Shown: positions 23,327 to 35,200 of the stretch, in pieces
Layout: each line of letters begins with the position of its first letter
How positions within the stretch are numbered: the first letter of the stretch is position 1
NCBI GenBank assembly: GCA_026027325.1
Contig: JAMSLZ010000002.1
Coordinates: 1,178,001-1,242,000, forward strand
Length of the DNA stretch: 64,000 nucleotides
Origin: Actinomucor elegans
Taxonomy: Eukaryota > Mucoromycota > Mucoromycetes > Mucorales > Mucoraceae
Reading direction: 5' to 3'
Position numbers and translations under genes: made by a program
The notes under the pieces: generated by a model
Told to the model about the DNA's origin: nothing
The model's database searches: none
The model's input: the letters and a program-made list of their open reading frames with translations, nothing else

Positions 23327-24400
23327 GTTGAAAAATGACGCTTGTGTATTTGCAGCAGTAAAGTTTCTTTTAGTGCAAAAGAAAACAGGAAAAAGAGAAC
23401 TGTATTACCCGAAAAATATCTGTTGATAATTAACACCCAATCTGGCTTAAAAAAGAGCTAAAAACATCTTGCTTTCCAGACACGCTGACAGCCAATAAAC
23501 TCTTGTTTTATAGGCGGCGATTACGCATCGCATTCAAGCTATTATATTAACATCGATATACACGCAATTGATAAATACTCTCATAACTTTGGAATCAAAC
23601 GAGGATCGGTTTCTGGATATTTTTTTATTAGATACACGGGCCAACATATCTTTATGAGGCACAATTGGATTTTGTTTCAGTTGAGAATCAAAGTCGTGCA
23701 GATTTGTAACTGTATTCTGGAGTTCCCGATCAATAAAAACAATCGGATAACAGGCTAAATAGACCCGTTGGTGTAGATGTTTGGTAAAAAAACCCAATTT
23801 TTGCATCGCCGTCAATGGGAAAAGATTTTATCATGGCCCCATCATGTATCAGCGTTAATTAAAGGAACACAGACTAAGATGCTGCTGTACTACGAACTGA
23901 TAATACTGTGTCTAATATATATATATTTATATTTATATGTTGTATTGCCATTGCATTTGATCTTGTTACACCTTTGATACTTAAGCGTTACGTTCTCTCT
24001 CTCGATTTATGCATATCCGTGGGGAAGTCAATGCTCAACAGCGGCTATTCAATATCAATGACGAACGTTTTGACCGCAAAACAGCTTGTAAAGGCTGTCC
24101 ATTGATAATAATATTTTAAAGTTTTGATTTGCTAACTATTATGTCACATCTTACCCGACAGTTTTCTTAATCGCATTGAACAGTCATTTTCTCAAGGGTT
24201 ACTAAGTAATCTCTTATAAGCTGCTATAGTTGGTTTTCATCCTAGTAATATTGATGGTTTCCTAATAAATCCAAAACTTTGAACTATGCGAAACAGAAGA
24301 AAAACCAGCTATTTGACTAATAAATGGTTATAAGTTAAATAATGTGTACTGGTGTCCTATTAAGTGCTCATCAGATGCAGAAGATCATTTTAGCATGTAC

Positions 24401-24437
24401 TAATCAGATGCAACATTTGACTGAGATCGACAGAAAT
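24401..24437 (+). repeat. Dispersed AGATGC...GATC repeat, copy
   Basis: TAATCAGATGCAACATTTGA is followed by CTGAGATCGACAGAAATC, a close match to the family core. Confidence 0.5.
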
Positions 24438-25243
24438 CTCAAGTGTCAGGCTGTTGCACTGTGTTGAAAGATTAACAATATTTTTATTATAAGAAAAGGC
24501 TTTGATGACAATTATTTGAAAATTTGAGGTTCAGAAACTGTCAAAAATTAGAAATCAAAGGTAGTGGACTACAGGCAAAACCTCTAATTTTATTATACTG
24601 ATGAAATTGTAGATAATAGTATTCATTTTTGAACGATATATATTCTACAAAAAAGTAGTAAAAAATGTTTACTTTTGCAAAATAAAAACTACAATAAATG
24701 TAGATGCTATTTAGCTTGTTTTCATTTATTTGTATGATTATGAAGACTTATTTTTAACAACGAAATTTCGTTGCTTAATGTACTTTCCAACCTTCAAAGG
24801 TTTATTCTATTTAGTGTGGATCTAGACGCAATTTCATACTTTGATGTGCTTCTGTTGAAGGTGTTTTACCAGCGGCAGTACTTGCTTTCAATTTCAAGTT
24901 GGTCAATGAAGTTCAGTATACTATAGTTATTACACTAAAGATTACCATTATATGATCTTTAAATATAGAAACAACAAAAAACGGTTTCAGATGCCTTAAT
25001 TAGAGTTTATGGAGAGATTATTTAGTTAGATATAGAATTTTAGGATGGAACACAAAGATCTTCAACATGAAAACGCAGCGAGTTTAATTACTGAAATATA
25101 CACTTTGGTAAAAGTTGTACTAAATGTAATAACCGGTTCCAAGTATAGTTCGCTTACCAGATGCAATTTTTAGCCAAGATTGTGAGAGTTTAGAAGTGAG
25201 TATGTACTTCTCTAGATGCAGTAGTTAATTCTGCATATAGATT

Positions 25244-25280
25244 GCTAACTAGATGCGATATTTGAGATCGGTCAACAGAT
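25244..25280 (+). repeat. Dispersed AGATGC...GATC repeat, copy
   Basis: CTAACTAGATGCGATATTTG is followed by AGATCGGTCAACAGATT. Confidence 0.5.
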
Positions 25281-25404
25281 TTACAAATCATTAACAGGAA
25301 ATGTACATAATTTATTATTGGCCTTTAGTATACAATAACTCTCTGCTCTCTTGTTAAACAAAAGTTACAGCTAGTGGAGCAGTTTATTTTTAACGTATAT
25401 GCAC

Positions 25405-25448
25405 TAGTTATCAGATGCAATATTAAGCTATAATCGGTCGAAAGATTT
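25405..25448 (+). repeat. Dispersed AGATGC...GATC repeat, copy
   Basis: TAGTTATCAGATGCAATATT is followed by AAGCTATAATCGGTCGAAAG. Confidence 0.5.
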
Positions 25449-26533
25449 AAGGTATTGGAATTGGAAAGGGATTTTACCCTTGGGTTCATAATTTTCAATC
25501 TCCGTCATAGTTTGACACTTTATTGAAGGAAATAGAGTTTCTAAATATTATTGATCGGTTACATTTGATAGTATGTAACCGTATCTTTTTTTTTTTTTTT
25601 TTTTTTTTGATTATAAGTTACTAATACATCTATAAACAGCCAAAAAATTAAATTTTTCAGAAATAACTGCTATGTATTCAACAAACTATTAAGCAACCTT
25701 TGCACTCTTCAATATAAAATATAATTCTACATAAAACTAATTAAAACATACTTTGTACTCAATGTATAACTTTTTGCTGTTGAAATGGGATTAAATTCAA
25801 TTCACAGAACTTTCTGAATTCTGAGAAACATTCATGCACCATGGCTTTTTCTTATGTCTCTTTAGTGGCTAACATATAAAATCAAATGATGATGGTGGTG
25901 GTAGTGATACTTTTCTACCATACTTTTGTTAATAGTAAGACATTTTAAAAGTATTTTTTGTAATATAAACTTATTGTTTACATTTTAAAGTATAGACTGG
26001 TGTCTTTTTCTCCATTTTTCTTTCAAAGATGAACCAAGTAACTAAGTTTAAGCAAGATATAACACCAGACTATTGAGTATGCAATTTAAGCAGTAACTTT
26101 ACTATAGGCTCAACAATGAGATCACAGTAATACTGTGCGTTGATTATTCAATTATAATAATCGAAAAAATCACTGCTTAACGATGCATACCCTTTACCCT
26201 ATTACAAGTAATTGTAGCATACCGCTCTTTGCTTCTAACGACCGTTACCCCAAGGACAAATGAGCTGCCCAAGATAGAATGGCATCTTTACCCCACTAAA
26301 CTTTTAGATGAATTAGTACTCACTGTGCTAGTACCAAAACTATATGATTAACCCTACTGTCACTTTGAAATTTAGACGTGATTACAATTGCGATATAAGC
26401 ATAGATCTGACACGATAATCCCATCATAATTTCTTCTCAATTTGCCCTTCAATTGCCCAATAATACTCTCTTTTAAAATAACAAAATTGGAATACTTTTA
26501 TTATTTAAAGATAGGTTGATGGAATAGATGCAT

Positions 26534-26959
26534 TTATTCCTCATCCTCAGCCTCATCATCGTTAGCAATGTTGAAGTAACGGAGCTCGAAGGTTTGCTTG
26601 TCAGTGGCAATGACACGGAGCCAGTCACGGATTTGGTTCTTCTTCAAGAACTTCTTGGTGAGGTACTTGAGGTAACGCTTGGAGAAAGCAATGTTAGTGA
26701 CAACGGTGATCTTGTTATCAGCAGAACGAGAGATAGTGACGGCTTCACCGAGGTTGTTGGTACGGCCATCAACCTTGATACGGTCGTGAAGGTACTTTTC
26801 CTACATATCATAATAGTGTTAATGGGTATTATACAGACATGTCGTGTGCTAACTTACGAAAGCAGCAGCATCGAAAATCTTGTCGTTAGCGGGACCGGAA
26901 CAGTCGATAACGAACTTGGACTTCTTGACAGCAGAGGAGGTAGCCTTGACGGGAGCCAT
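26534..26959 (-). CDS. RPL22: Cytosolic large-subunit ribosomal protein eL22
   Basis: Two exons on the minus strand, 26959-26858 and 26800-26534, are separated by a 57-bp GT-AG intron and encode 122 residues. The sequence runs [20 protein letters not shown], then [10 protein letters not shown] and [10 protein letters not shown], to [11 protein letters not shown] and an acidic tail EDEAEDEE-like. This is the full eL22 family with the usual length. eL22 is a non-essential structural protein on the solvent side of the 60S subunit. The gene diverges from PPN1 with 340 bp between the start codons. Confidence 0.97.
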
Positions 26960-27299
26960 TTTTTATATAGAAATGAAGAGGAAGATTCGATAATACATTA
27001 CTGATTGACCTGAATATACGCGAAAATATTTTGGGTGGCTTATTGTGACTTTGCTTGAATTTTTGACAGATCGAAAAAATCAGGGGATAAACATTGGGAA
27101 AGGAAATTGACCGTGCGCGTGAACAAGTTCAATCTGGTACTCAAAGAAGCCGTTAGGATGCTTCGGTCTTTGATTCATTATATTAAAATGGAAAGCTTGA
27201 TTCATTGAATTTTGTTTTAAGGGAATAAAATCTTTTTGGGTTTTAGTCTCCTGTCTTATCTGTTTATTTCCATTTTTTTTTAAAAAAAAAAAAATCAAA
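26960..27299. promoter_or_regulatory. Shared intergenic promoter region of RPL22 and PPN1
   Basis: The 340 bp between the two divergent start codons must hold both promoters. A T9A13 block lies directly before the PPN1 ATG. No clear TATA box was found. Confidence 0.5.
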
Positions 27300-28962
27300 A
27301 TGAAGACACCTTACATTGCTCTTCTGATAAGTTTGTCTGCACTTTTGTTTTGGCAGTGCTATGAAGTGTTATATCAAGATACCAAGTTCTTAATGCATGA
27401 AATATTAATGAAGAATCAACCTCTATTTTCAGGAGATGATACCAGTACCATGCATGACAAGAAATACGGTTACTTTCTTCAAATAACTGATACTCACGTA
27501 AGTAGACCTGCAGTCTTGTGTGATCAAACCTTAATATTGTTTGTATTACTGTTAGCTGGATGATCATTATATTGAAGGAGCTACACGTAAATCTGGCTGC
27601 CATTCTTACCCTAAGAAACATAACCATTTCAAGCATCATCAGCTTTGTTCGACGATGGGTGTCCCTGGAGTACGTATGGACGCTCCTGGGATTCTTATTG
27701 AACATACGATGGATTGGATTCGTCGCGAGTGGAGAGACAAATTGGATTTTGTCATTTGGACTGGCGATAACTCTAGACATGATTGGGATGCAGCCCATCC
27801 TCGCAAAGAGACAAAGGTTCTCGAACTCAACCGCAAGGTCACTGATATGGTATCCAATATTTTTTGTTCTACTCCAGAACATCCTCGGGCTATTCCTGTT
27901 GTTCCTGTCATTGGTAATAATGATGTTCAGCCTCATAACTTTATCGGTCCCAATGACGATGTGCTTCACTTTTTCGAAAAGTTATGGGATCATTGGATCC
28001 CTAAAGAGCAGCGTTCTTCCTTTTTGAAAGGTGGTTATTTTGCTGTAGATGTAACACCTGGTCTTCGGGTTTTGTCCATCAACACTATGTACTTCTTAAA
28101 GGCCAACCCACTTGCAAGGTCTTGTACTAAAAATGATTCCCCGGGTTACGCTCATATGCAATGGTACCAACATCAGCTGGAAAAAGCTCGACAGGATAGC
28201 GTTAAGGTGTATGTCATTGGACATGTCCCTCCTTCTCTCCGGGATTTCTTTAAAACTTGTATGATGGCTTATATGAGCATCACTGCTGATTATCCAGATG
28301 TTGTATTTGGCCACTTTTATGGCCATCTTAACATGGATCATTTCTTATTATACGATAAACGCGAGGTTGAGCTACATGCTTTCGAGGCTGAGGAAGAGGA
28401 ACCCCACATCCAACTTCCTTTCTTGGAAGATTCCGTTCACGAAAAGTCTGCGCAAGATGATACAGTCACTATCCAGCGAAATGTAAAGAAATATGTTGAC
28501 TGGTTGAAGAATATGTATAATGATATCGATGAATTTGAAATCAATCACCCTAATCGTCATAAAGAACAAAGTCCTTTCAACTCTGAGCCTGTAGTTGTAG
28601 TTCATATAGCGCCTTCAGTTTTTCCAGTCTACATGCCTACGGTAAGAATCTATAGATATGAATACCGCAATTCTGCTGAACAAGGCGCTACACACGACTA
28701 TGGTACGTTACTCGGATACTCTCAATTTGTAGCAAACATTTCAAAATATAACGAGGATGACCATCGAGATCCAAGACCTCCTTTAGAATACGAACTGGAA
28801 TATGATACTAAAACTCTCTACGGTCTATCTGATCTTTCAGTTGATACTTATATTGAATTTGCTGATGTGCTCACGCGAGATGACCCACACAGCAAACAAT
28901 TATGGAATATCTACTGCAAAAATATGTTTGTTCAAACTTTGAATGAAACTTTTGACGAATAA
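27300..28962 (+). CDS. PPN1: Vacuolar endopolyphosphatase
   Basis: Two exons, 27300-27497 and 27556-28962, flank a 58-bp GT-AG intron and give 534 residues. Residues 3-25 form a hydrophobic N-terminal anchor, as in type II vacuolar Ppn1. Calcineurin-like metallophosphatase motifs are visible: ITDTH (residues 62-66), WTGDNSRHD (about 135-142), IGNNDVQPHN (about 185-194), VIGHVPPS, and GHFYGHLN. The GDNxRHD and GNNDxxPHN forms are typical of the Ppn1/Phm5 branch. The enzyme cuts long polyphosphate chains in the vacuole. It is shorter than yeast Ppn1 (674 residues). Acid sphingomyelinase-like phosphodiesterase is the related alternative name. Confidence 0.9.
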
Positions 28963-29631
28963 TAATATAGATAAGACTCGACATGACCTCATCTTCAAAA
29001 GTCTAAATTATAATAAAATGCTCTTTTGCTGTCGATTCAGTGATATTGGCGGAAAGGATCCGTGTCTATCCTGTCATTAAGGTTTGAAGCCTTTCATTAG
29101 GATAATGAGGAAAATGTTTTGGCCAATAAAGATTATAAATAGCAAAGGTATTGGGGTTTTACGGATGTCGTGCACCTTATTTTGAATATGTACTACTAAC
29201 TAGATGGGGCATTTGATTGAAATTAGTAAGTAACGCTCGTACCAATTAATGATTTTGATACGGATGCTACGAGCATTAATTTATTCGAACCTTAGTTGGT
29301 TAAGAAAAAGTTGTGCTGTCCTTAATGACGCTTTTGGTTTTTGAGGCAAAGGAGCAAGTACGATAAAACTTAAAATAAGGTAAATTATACGCGTCATTAT
29401 AAACATAAGTGGTTTCAAAAAAACATACAAAAGTTCGACGTAGCAATGCTCTCTAGTTCATACTGGCAATCTATCCAAATTAGTGTTTCGAGATTTATAC
29501 AAGCATGTAGGGCTTTATTTGTGATTTTGGGGCGAGGGAAACCTCTCACGTATAAGATACAGCACTTCTGTTAGAAAATATAACTATGAGCATGCAGCTC
29601 AGCTATTAACTAGCATCTTTCTGTAGTGGAT

Positions 29632-29837
29632 ATAACTGCTTACATAGAATAGTAATAGAAGTGTGTCTGAATAGTTAACTTGTGTAATCGTAACTAGTTA
29701 TATTTACTCTATGTAACCACTACCCAGCACATTAATAACAGAAGGCTGGCAGTAGTAGAATAAATTTCTCTCTTGCTTTTTGTCTCGTTAATTAAACACG
29801 TACCCAACTAATTATGAACATCTCAGGAAACATCTCA
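29632..29837 (+). repeat. Solo LTR, 206 bp, with 5-bp target duplication
   Basis: Begins TGTAGTGGATATAAC and ends ACATCTCA, the TG...CA termini of LTRs. It is flanked by a perfect CTTTC duplication (29627-29631 and 29838-29842). A second copy lies at 46168-46386 and a diverged one at about 61213-61413. No internal retrotransposon sequence is adjacent. Confidence 0.85.
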
Positions 29838-29902
29838 CTTTCGTCTATTTGGGTTTTTTAATGGAAAACTTTGCTCATAACTGTCGCATAAAATTGGTAA
29901 CT

Positions 29903-30183
29903 GAGAGTTATATGGAATATATAAGTTGATTTCTACTACAAAGGGACTATAACAATTCGATCACACTGAACGTGCGGTTTGTTTATTAATGTAAAAGAAA
30001 GACCTAGATGTCTATATTGCACAGTTTGAGATCTATTAAACATTGTATTATTATTGAATGCCAGATTAGATGAGCTGAGATTTTAAATATGTGTAGTGCT
30101 TTGTATCTTAATACCACATAGTATCATCCAGATACATGCTCACTCTAAAGATTGTATGTTAATTACCTCCCAAAACCGTCAGT
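29903..30183 (+). repeat. Direct repeat, unit 1
   Basis: About 280 bp starting GAGAGTTATATGG and ending AAAACCGTCAGT. It is repeated with substitutions and small indels at 30541-30817. The offset is 638 bp. No open frame is shared. Confidence 0.85.
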
Positions 30184-30540
30184 AACAATTCCTGTTCAAG
30201 TTATTACTAAACCTACTTTGATAAAAAATTATGTATAGTTCAATTGTGTATAGTGTTGTAAGAAAAAAATCATATCTCAATGCATAGAGTTTTAGTTGAT
30301 ACGTTGCCAATTTTTCAGAAGTCGTGCAATACAATCATGTTTTGGATATTTTTTATAATAGAAATATATCAAGGATATATAGACGTACTATCAACTGCCT
30401 CAGTCCTTTTTTATTTGTTTATTGTGTCTTTGAAATGTCGTCTTTGCTTGTAGAAAAATATTGCAAAGTTTGAATTGTTCAATACTGAAGCAATAGTCTT
30501 TGAATGTTTTTCCGAAAACATTGCATTTTTAAACGCCTTT

Positions 30541-30817
30541 GAGAGTTATATGGAGTATAGAATGATTTTTACTACAAAAAGGATTACAATGATTCGATCA
30601 CACTGAATGTGCGGTTTATTTATCAGTATAAAAGAAACTCAGGATCTATATATTGCATAGCTTGCGATCTATTAAATATTGTACTATTACTGAATGCCAG
30701 ATTAGGCGAGCTGAAATCTTGAATAGATGTGGTGCTTGTATCTTGATATCGCATAGTATCGTCTATATGCACGCTCACTTTAAAGATTAATGTTAATTAC
30801 CTCACAAAACCGTCAGT
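30541..30817 (+). repeat. Direct repeat, unit 2
   Basis: Second copy of 29903-30183, sharing ATTCGATCACACTGAA, GTGCGGTTT and GAATGCCAGATTAG with scattered differences. Confidence 0.85.
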
Positions 30818-30830
30818 TCTAGAACTCTTG

Positions 30831-30895
30831 GTCGATCTCAATTTAATATTATATATGATTAGTGACCTATGTTCAGAATAAGATGCTGCATTTGC
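30831..30895 (-). repeat. Dispersed AGATGC...GATC repeat, extended copy
   Basis: Plus strand shows GGTCGATCTCAATTTAATAT, then GATTAGTGACCTATGTTCAG and AATAAGATGC. The tail block (ATTAGT...TTCAGAAT) recurs at 55151-55215 and 42911-42970. Confidence 0.45.
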
Positions 30896-31458
30896 TAAAA
30901 ACTTTCATTAACCGACATGTAAAGTAAATATTATATCTTAATGACTGACATACGGTTTAATAAACTAGAATTAATAATCCGCAGATCTCTATGTCAATAC
31001 CTGGTCAAATGTCACATCTAATTTTGCAGTACAGGTTCAGAATGAATCGTAGTGTATATTAGTTCCCATACAGTAAACATCTCGTTTAATCTTGATTTAA
31101 TGGTGAACTGATCTTGGTCAAAAGCGACATTAGACAAGAATTCCATACTCAAAGGGATCTACTGCACACATAAAATAAACTACTATTAGAGTATATGATG
31201 GTAACTTAAGTATTTTTTTTATTTAATCACCACTTTACAGGATAGGGTTCTTTATATTGACTACCAGAGGCCTTAAACTTCTGTACAAGTCACGTTGGTA
31301 GTACCTGTAAAATAACCATCAAAAGTACGCATATTATTAAAAAAAAATGGACCAATGTAAAATACTGCATTTCTATTGGATCGGAAAAACGGGATATCAC
31401 GTGATTATTTATTTTTCTTTAATATGTCTAGTACTTACTGGTTAATAAATCAAGTAAA

Positions 31459-31530
31459 TCCTTGATGGTCTAGTGGCTAGGATTCGTCGCTCTCACCGAC
31501 GCGGCCGGGGTTCAATTCCCCGTCAGGGAA
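31459..31530 (+). tRNA. tRNA-Glu: tRNA-Glu(CTC)
   Basis: A 72-nt cloverleaf. Acceptor TCCTTGA pairs with TCAGGGA and is followed by discriminator A. The anticodon stem CGTCG/CGACG encloses CTCTCAC with anticodon CTC. The T-arm is CGGGG-TTCAATT-CCCCG. No intron. It decodes GAG. Confidence 0.97.
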
Positions 31531-32244
31531 TTTATCTTTTCTTTTTCCTCACCTTGGAGGTGTATGTAGATTGTCATTTTTGAGTCACCCTTTGTTGTGC
31601 AAGTATATCATATGAATTTTTTTGTGTATATATATATATATTGTAAGCAATTATAAGTATGGTTTTATGTATTAGCTTCAACAAGCTACACATTTATATA
31701 CGGTAACTGTAAAATTATAATGGAATTCACAAGTGGTTTTGCATCAAACTGAACGTTATATAACCAAGATGAATAATTATTTAGAAAAGGTTTGACTAAC
31801 TATCTATACAATATAGCACAAAGGCTGTCTAATAGTATTTGATTAATTAGTATTAGCATCACTTTCCTTCTACAGTTAATTGATAAGTGAACTAATGATC
31901 TACATATCTAAATTGGTTTTATGCTGTGTCACGCATTACAAAACATATATGACTCAATCACTTGGAAAATATGATGTATAAGAGAGATAGTACATGATGT
32001 TAATTTATATATGGTGATATGTAAGAATGGTACAAAGAAGTAAAGGAGTGTAATCATGTAAGGAACGTATTTAAGAATAGTTACAACAAAAAAAGAAATA
32101 ATACAATAGTAATAAATGAAGAGGGTTTAGATATGTATAGATATATTTTTTCAGGTATTTAGATAGGTAAAGATATACTGTATAACAAAAACGACAAATA
32201 AGTCAGATAAAACACAAGAATTGGTATACACACAAAGACAATCT
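31531..32244. other. Intergenic region downstream of SSD1
   Basis: AT-rich with a TA microsatellite near 31627-31641. No gene seen. It includes the 3' flank of SSD1. Confidence 0.5.
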
Positions 32245-35200
32245 TTACGAGAAAGGGTTAGCAGCCAAGATACGAATGACAGGTGGAGTTCTTGCTAATT
32301 CAGCAATCATAACAACACGAATCTTATCCAGCGCTTTGATAGTTTGGAACCCTTGCTCAGTACTATAAGCAGTGCTATCAGAAAGTCTGGCACGAACAAT
32401 GGAAGCGCGACGATTAGAAGAGCGCGTAGCGTCAGGACGACGGCTGTTCATAAGAGCAGGTGTAGAAACTGACTTGTTGGGGAAAATGTCTCTTTGACGT
32501 CCATTTGAAGTCAAACCTTGACTTTTAATAGCCAACTGACTCACAATTTTTTCATTGTGGTGGTTGGAAGAAGCCATCTTGTATTCCTCCAAGATCTCTT
32601 CATCAGCGGCTATCTGAGAAGCAGGGCTACTATTGCTATGATTCATTTCTTCCAATAAAGCTTCTTCATCAATGTCTTCCAAATCATCTTCTTCGTCAGA
32701 TAAAGTCCACTCACTCTTTTTGCCAGTGGAAGTGTCCACGCCCTTTCTCCAAAACATGGTGAGGGACCGATCACTTTCGTTGTAATTGTATCGCCAGACT
32801 GGCAAGCAAGCAAGATGGATGCGCTTTTCAAGATTCAATTCTGGAATTACGACATCAAAAAATTGATCAAAAACAGCAACGACAATAGCTTCACGGAAGA
32901 TTACTGATGGCCCATCTGTTCCAGTAGTAGCAACAGAAGAGATTTGCTGCTGTTGTTGGGATAATTTGTGCATATGCATAGTCAAGAACATGAGACTGCT
33001 TTGCTCGCGAGCGTAGATAGCTGCATCCTTCTTTACGTTACAATGTTGAGCAAGCTTTTGAACGGTGTCTCTGTCGAGAGAGAATCTCTTTTCACCAGGC
33101 ATAAGAGTAGCTTCTAGCTGGCGGTGGACAATAATATCAGCAAATCTTCTACTAGGAGCAGTAAAGTGGGTAAAAAGGGGTACATTGAGAGCAAAGTGAG
33201 AGTACTTGATAATATCGACGCTGCCAGAACAAAAATATTTAGGAGATTCAAGCGTTTTCAAGACAATGATAGAGACAATCTTGCGAAGTTTTACGTCTTG
33301 AATGGATTCAATGGAAGATTCAAGAGTACCAGCACTTGTGCAATCCAGATGTACGCCCAAATGACGCGCTGCATAAGCACAAAGTTCGTTCTAAAAAAAT
33401 GACCGTTAGCCTTTGGTTAAATGATGTGAATGAAGAGTCCTTACGATCTTTCTCTCAGAAGGCGGTGAATGGCGACGCAGTAAAGCATGGTTGGGGAACT
33501 GGCTTGAGATTCTTTGGGCGACATGCTTATTTGCCAAAAACAAAAACTCTTTGACCATGAAAGCGGCGGGTTTCTTGTGGCTAATCGAAACGGTAATAGG
33601 TTGTTCTTCGTTTCCATCCTCAAATTCATATTCGAGCTCATCACGCATCTGAGTGAATAATCCACATCTTTGACGGTTCTCTCGCAAAGCAGTGGACAAT
33701 TGATATAAAGCTTGAATATCTTTTCCAATCTGATCACCGTGTTTATCAGATGATGTACCCAAGTAATTATCCAATATTCTTTGTGCATCATCATATGTGA
33801 GCTGTGCCGAAGATCTATTTCATGATATCATAACGCATCAATAAGTATAATACTTTATCATACATTTGTTACTCCTTACCTGATAATCGACTTTCCAAAC
33901 CATGTATCAACAATGGTGCCCTTTTTATCCATCTTCCAAATAACCGAGAAGGTGAATCTATTATTGTAAGTTTGAATACAAATGGTAAAGTATCAAATCT
34001 GCAAAGCACTTACTTCGACTCATTAGGTTTCAAATTAGTCACTTGTTCTGTCAAAGCCTCAGGGATCATAGGTACATGAGTGTGAATCAAATCAACGCGT
34101 ACAGCACGAGCCCGAGCTTCTTTGTCCAATGCAGACTGCGATTTGATAAAATATCCAATATCACTAACATGTACACCCACTTCCCAGAGGTCATTATCCA
34201 CCTTTTTGATAGATAAAGCATCATCCAACACTAAAAAGACAAAACAAATAAGTTTCCATTTAAATGTTTCAAAACCATAGAAAAAAAATTACCATTGGAG
34301 CCTTTAGGATCGATGGTAAATGTAAGCGTATCTTGTCTCAAGTCACGACGAGAGCCATCATTTTCCAAATGGAAAGGCAAAGAGGGTAGGCAGCTTTGAA
34401 CAGCTTCAGAAAAGTCGCTATCAGTGACATTGTTATCGGCAAATATAGCCTTTGTTTGAGTAGATAGTTCGTACACAGAACCAAGTTCACGCTCTAAAGA
34501 ACCAAAAGGATGAAGAGAGGTGATTGGCCATCTTTTCATGGAGCCCTATATAGAGGATCAGTCAAATCCTTCTTGTAAAAATACATCAGTTACTTACGAC
34601 AAAGAGACGAGTAGAATAAGCTTCGCTGTTACCAACAAAATCTTGAGGGGCTTGTTCAATAGGAATTGCAATCAAAGGAACACGCTTGTCTGTTGATTTA
34701 AACCAAACAATTCTCGGTGCTTCCTTTTGAATCAAAGCATCCTTGCCATGAATAGATTTTCTTGCTTCTTCAGCAGCCTTTTCCTCTTGAGCACGCTTAT
34801 TATTGGGCCGCATCAGAGTCAAAGTGCTATTATCAATAGTTAATTTAATGTATTATACAGTCAAGGTGCCTTTGCTTACCCGGAAAAGACTTGGTTTTGT
34901 GCTCTTTCCAGAATAGCTACAACCACGCCACAAAACTTGGGTTTTACGACGTTCACATCCTCATCACCGCCAAAGATGATTTCATTTTCATCCTCTTCAT
35001 CGGGTAAACGCACCTTTGCTTGGCCTCCATTACGCGCCAATTTGGCTTCTTCCTTTTCTTTCTTTTCACGCAAGACCTTGTCTACATCTACCAAACGCAC
35101 AGCTACAACATCACCTTCCAAGGCTCTGTTTCTGTCACGCGAGCCACAAATATAGATATCGTCATCCAAATCCTCACAATAGACATAGGCGTCACTACGA

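Larger units (their letters stand above)
23327..26533. other. Gene-free interval rich in dispersed repeats
   Basis: No gene is supportable. A 23-base T run lies at 25586-25608. Copies of the dispersed AGATGC family cluster at 24401-24437, 25244-25280 and 25405-25448, with shorter AGATGC fragments near 24373 and 25214. Confidence 0.5.
28963..31458. other. Gene-free interval with solo LTR and direct duplication
   Basis: No coding sequence recognised. Contains a solo LTR (29632-29837), a direct duplication (29903-30183 and 30541-30817) and dispersed-repeat copies near 30831-30895 and 31110-31140. Confidence 0.6.

Noticed and set aside
22874..23426. Several plus-strand hydrophobic frames opposite the membrane-protein gene
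   Set aside because: Shadows of the 473-codon minus-strand gene, produced by its Asn/Thr/Asp-rich codons.
23534..23815. 93-residue minus-strand frame (HQRVYLACYPIVFIDREL)
   Set aside because: Looks vaguely protein-like, but no family, promoter or splice partner could be identified.
26528..27004. 158-residue plus-strand frame over RPL22
   Set aside because: It is the antisense shadow of the eL22 exons on the minus strand.
29903..30817. Direct repeats considered as paired LTRs of a small retroelement
   Set aside because: Ends are not TG...CA, no target duplication, primer site or polypurine tract is visible, and the 357-bp interior lacks coding sequence.
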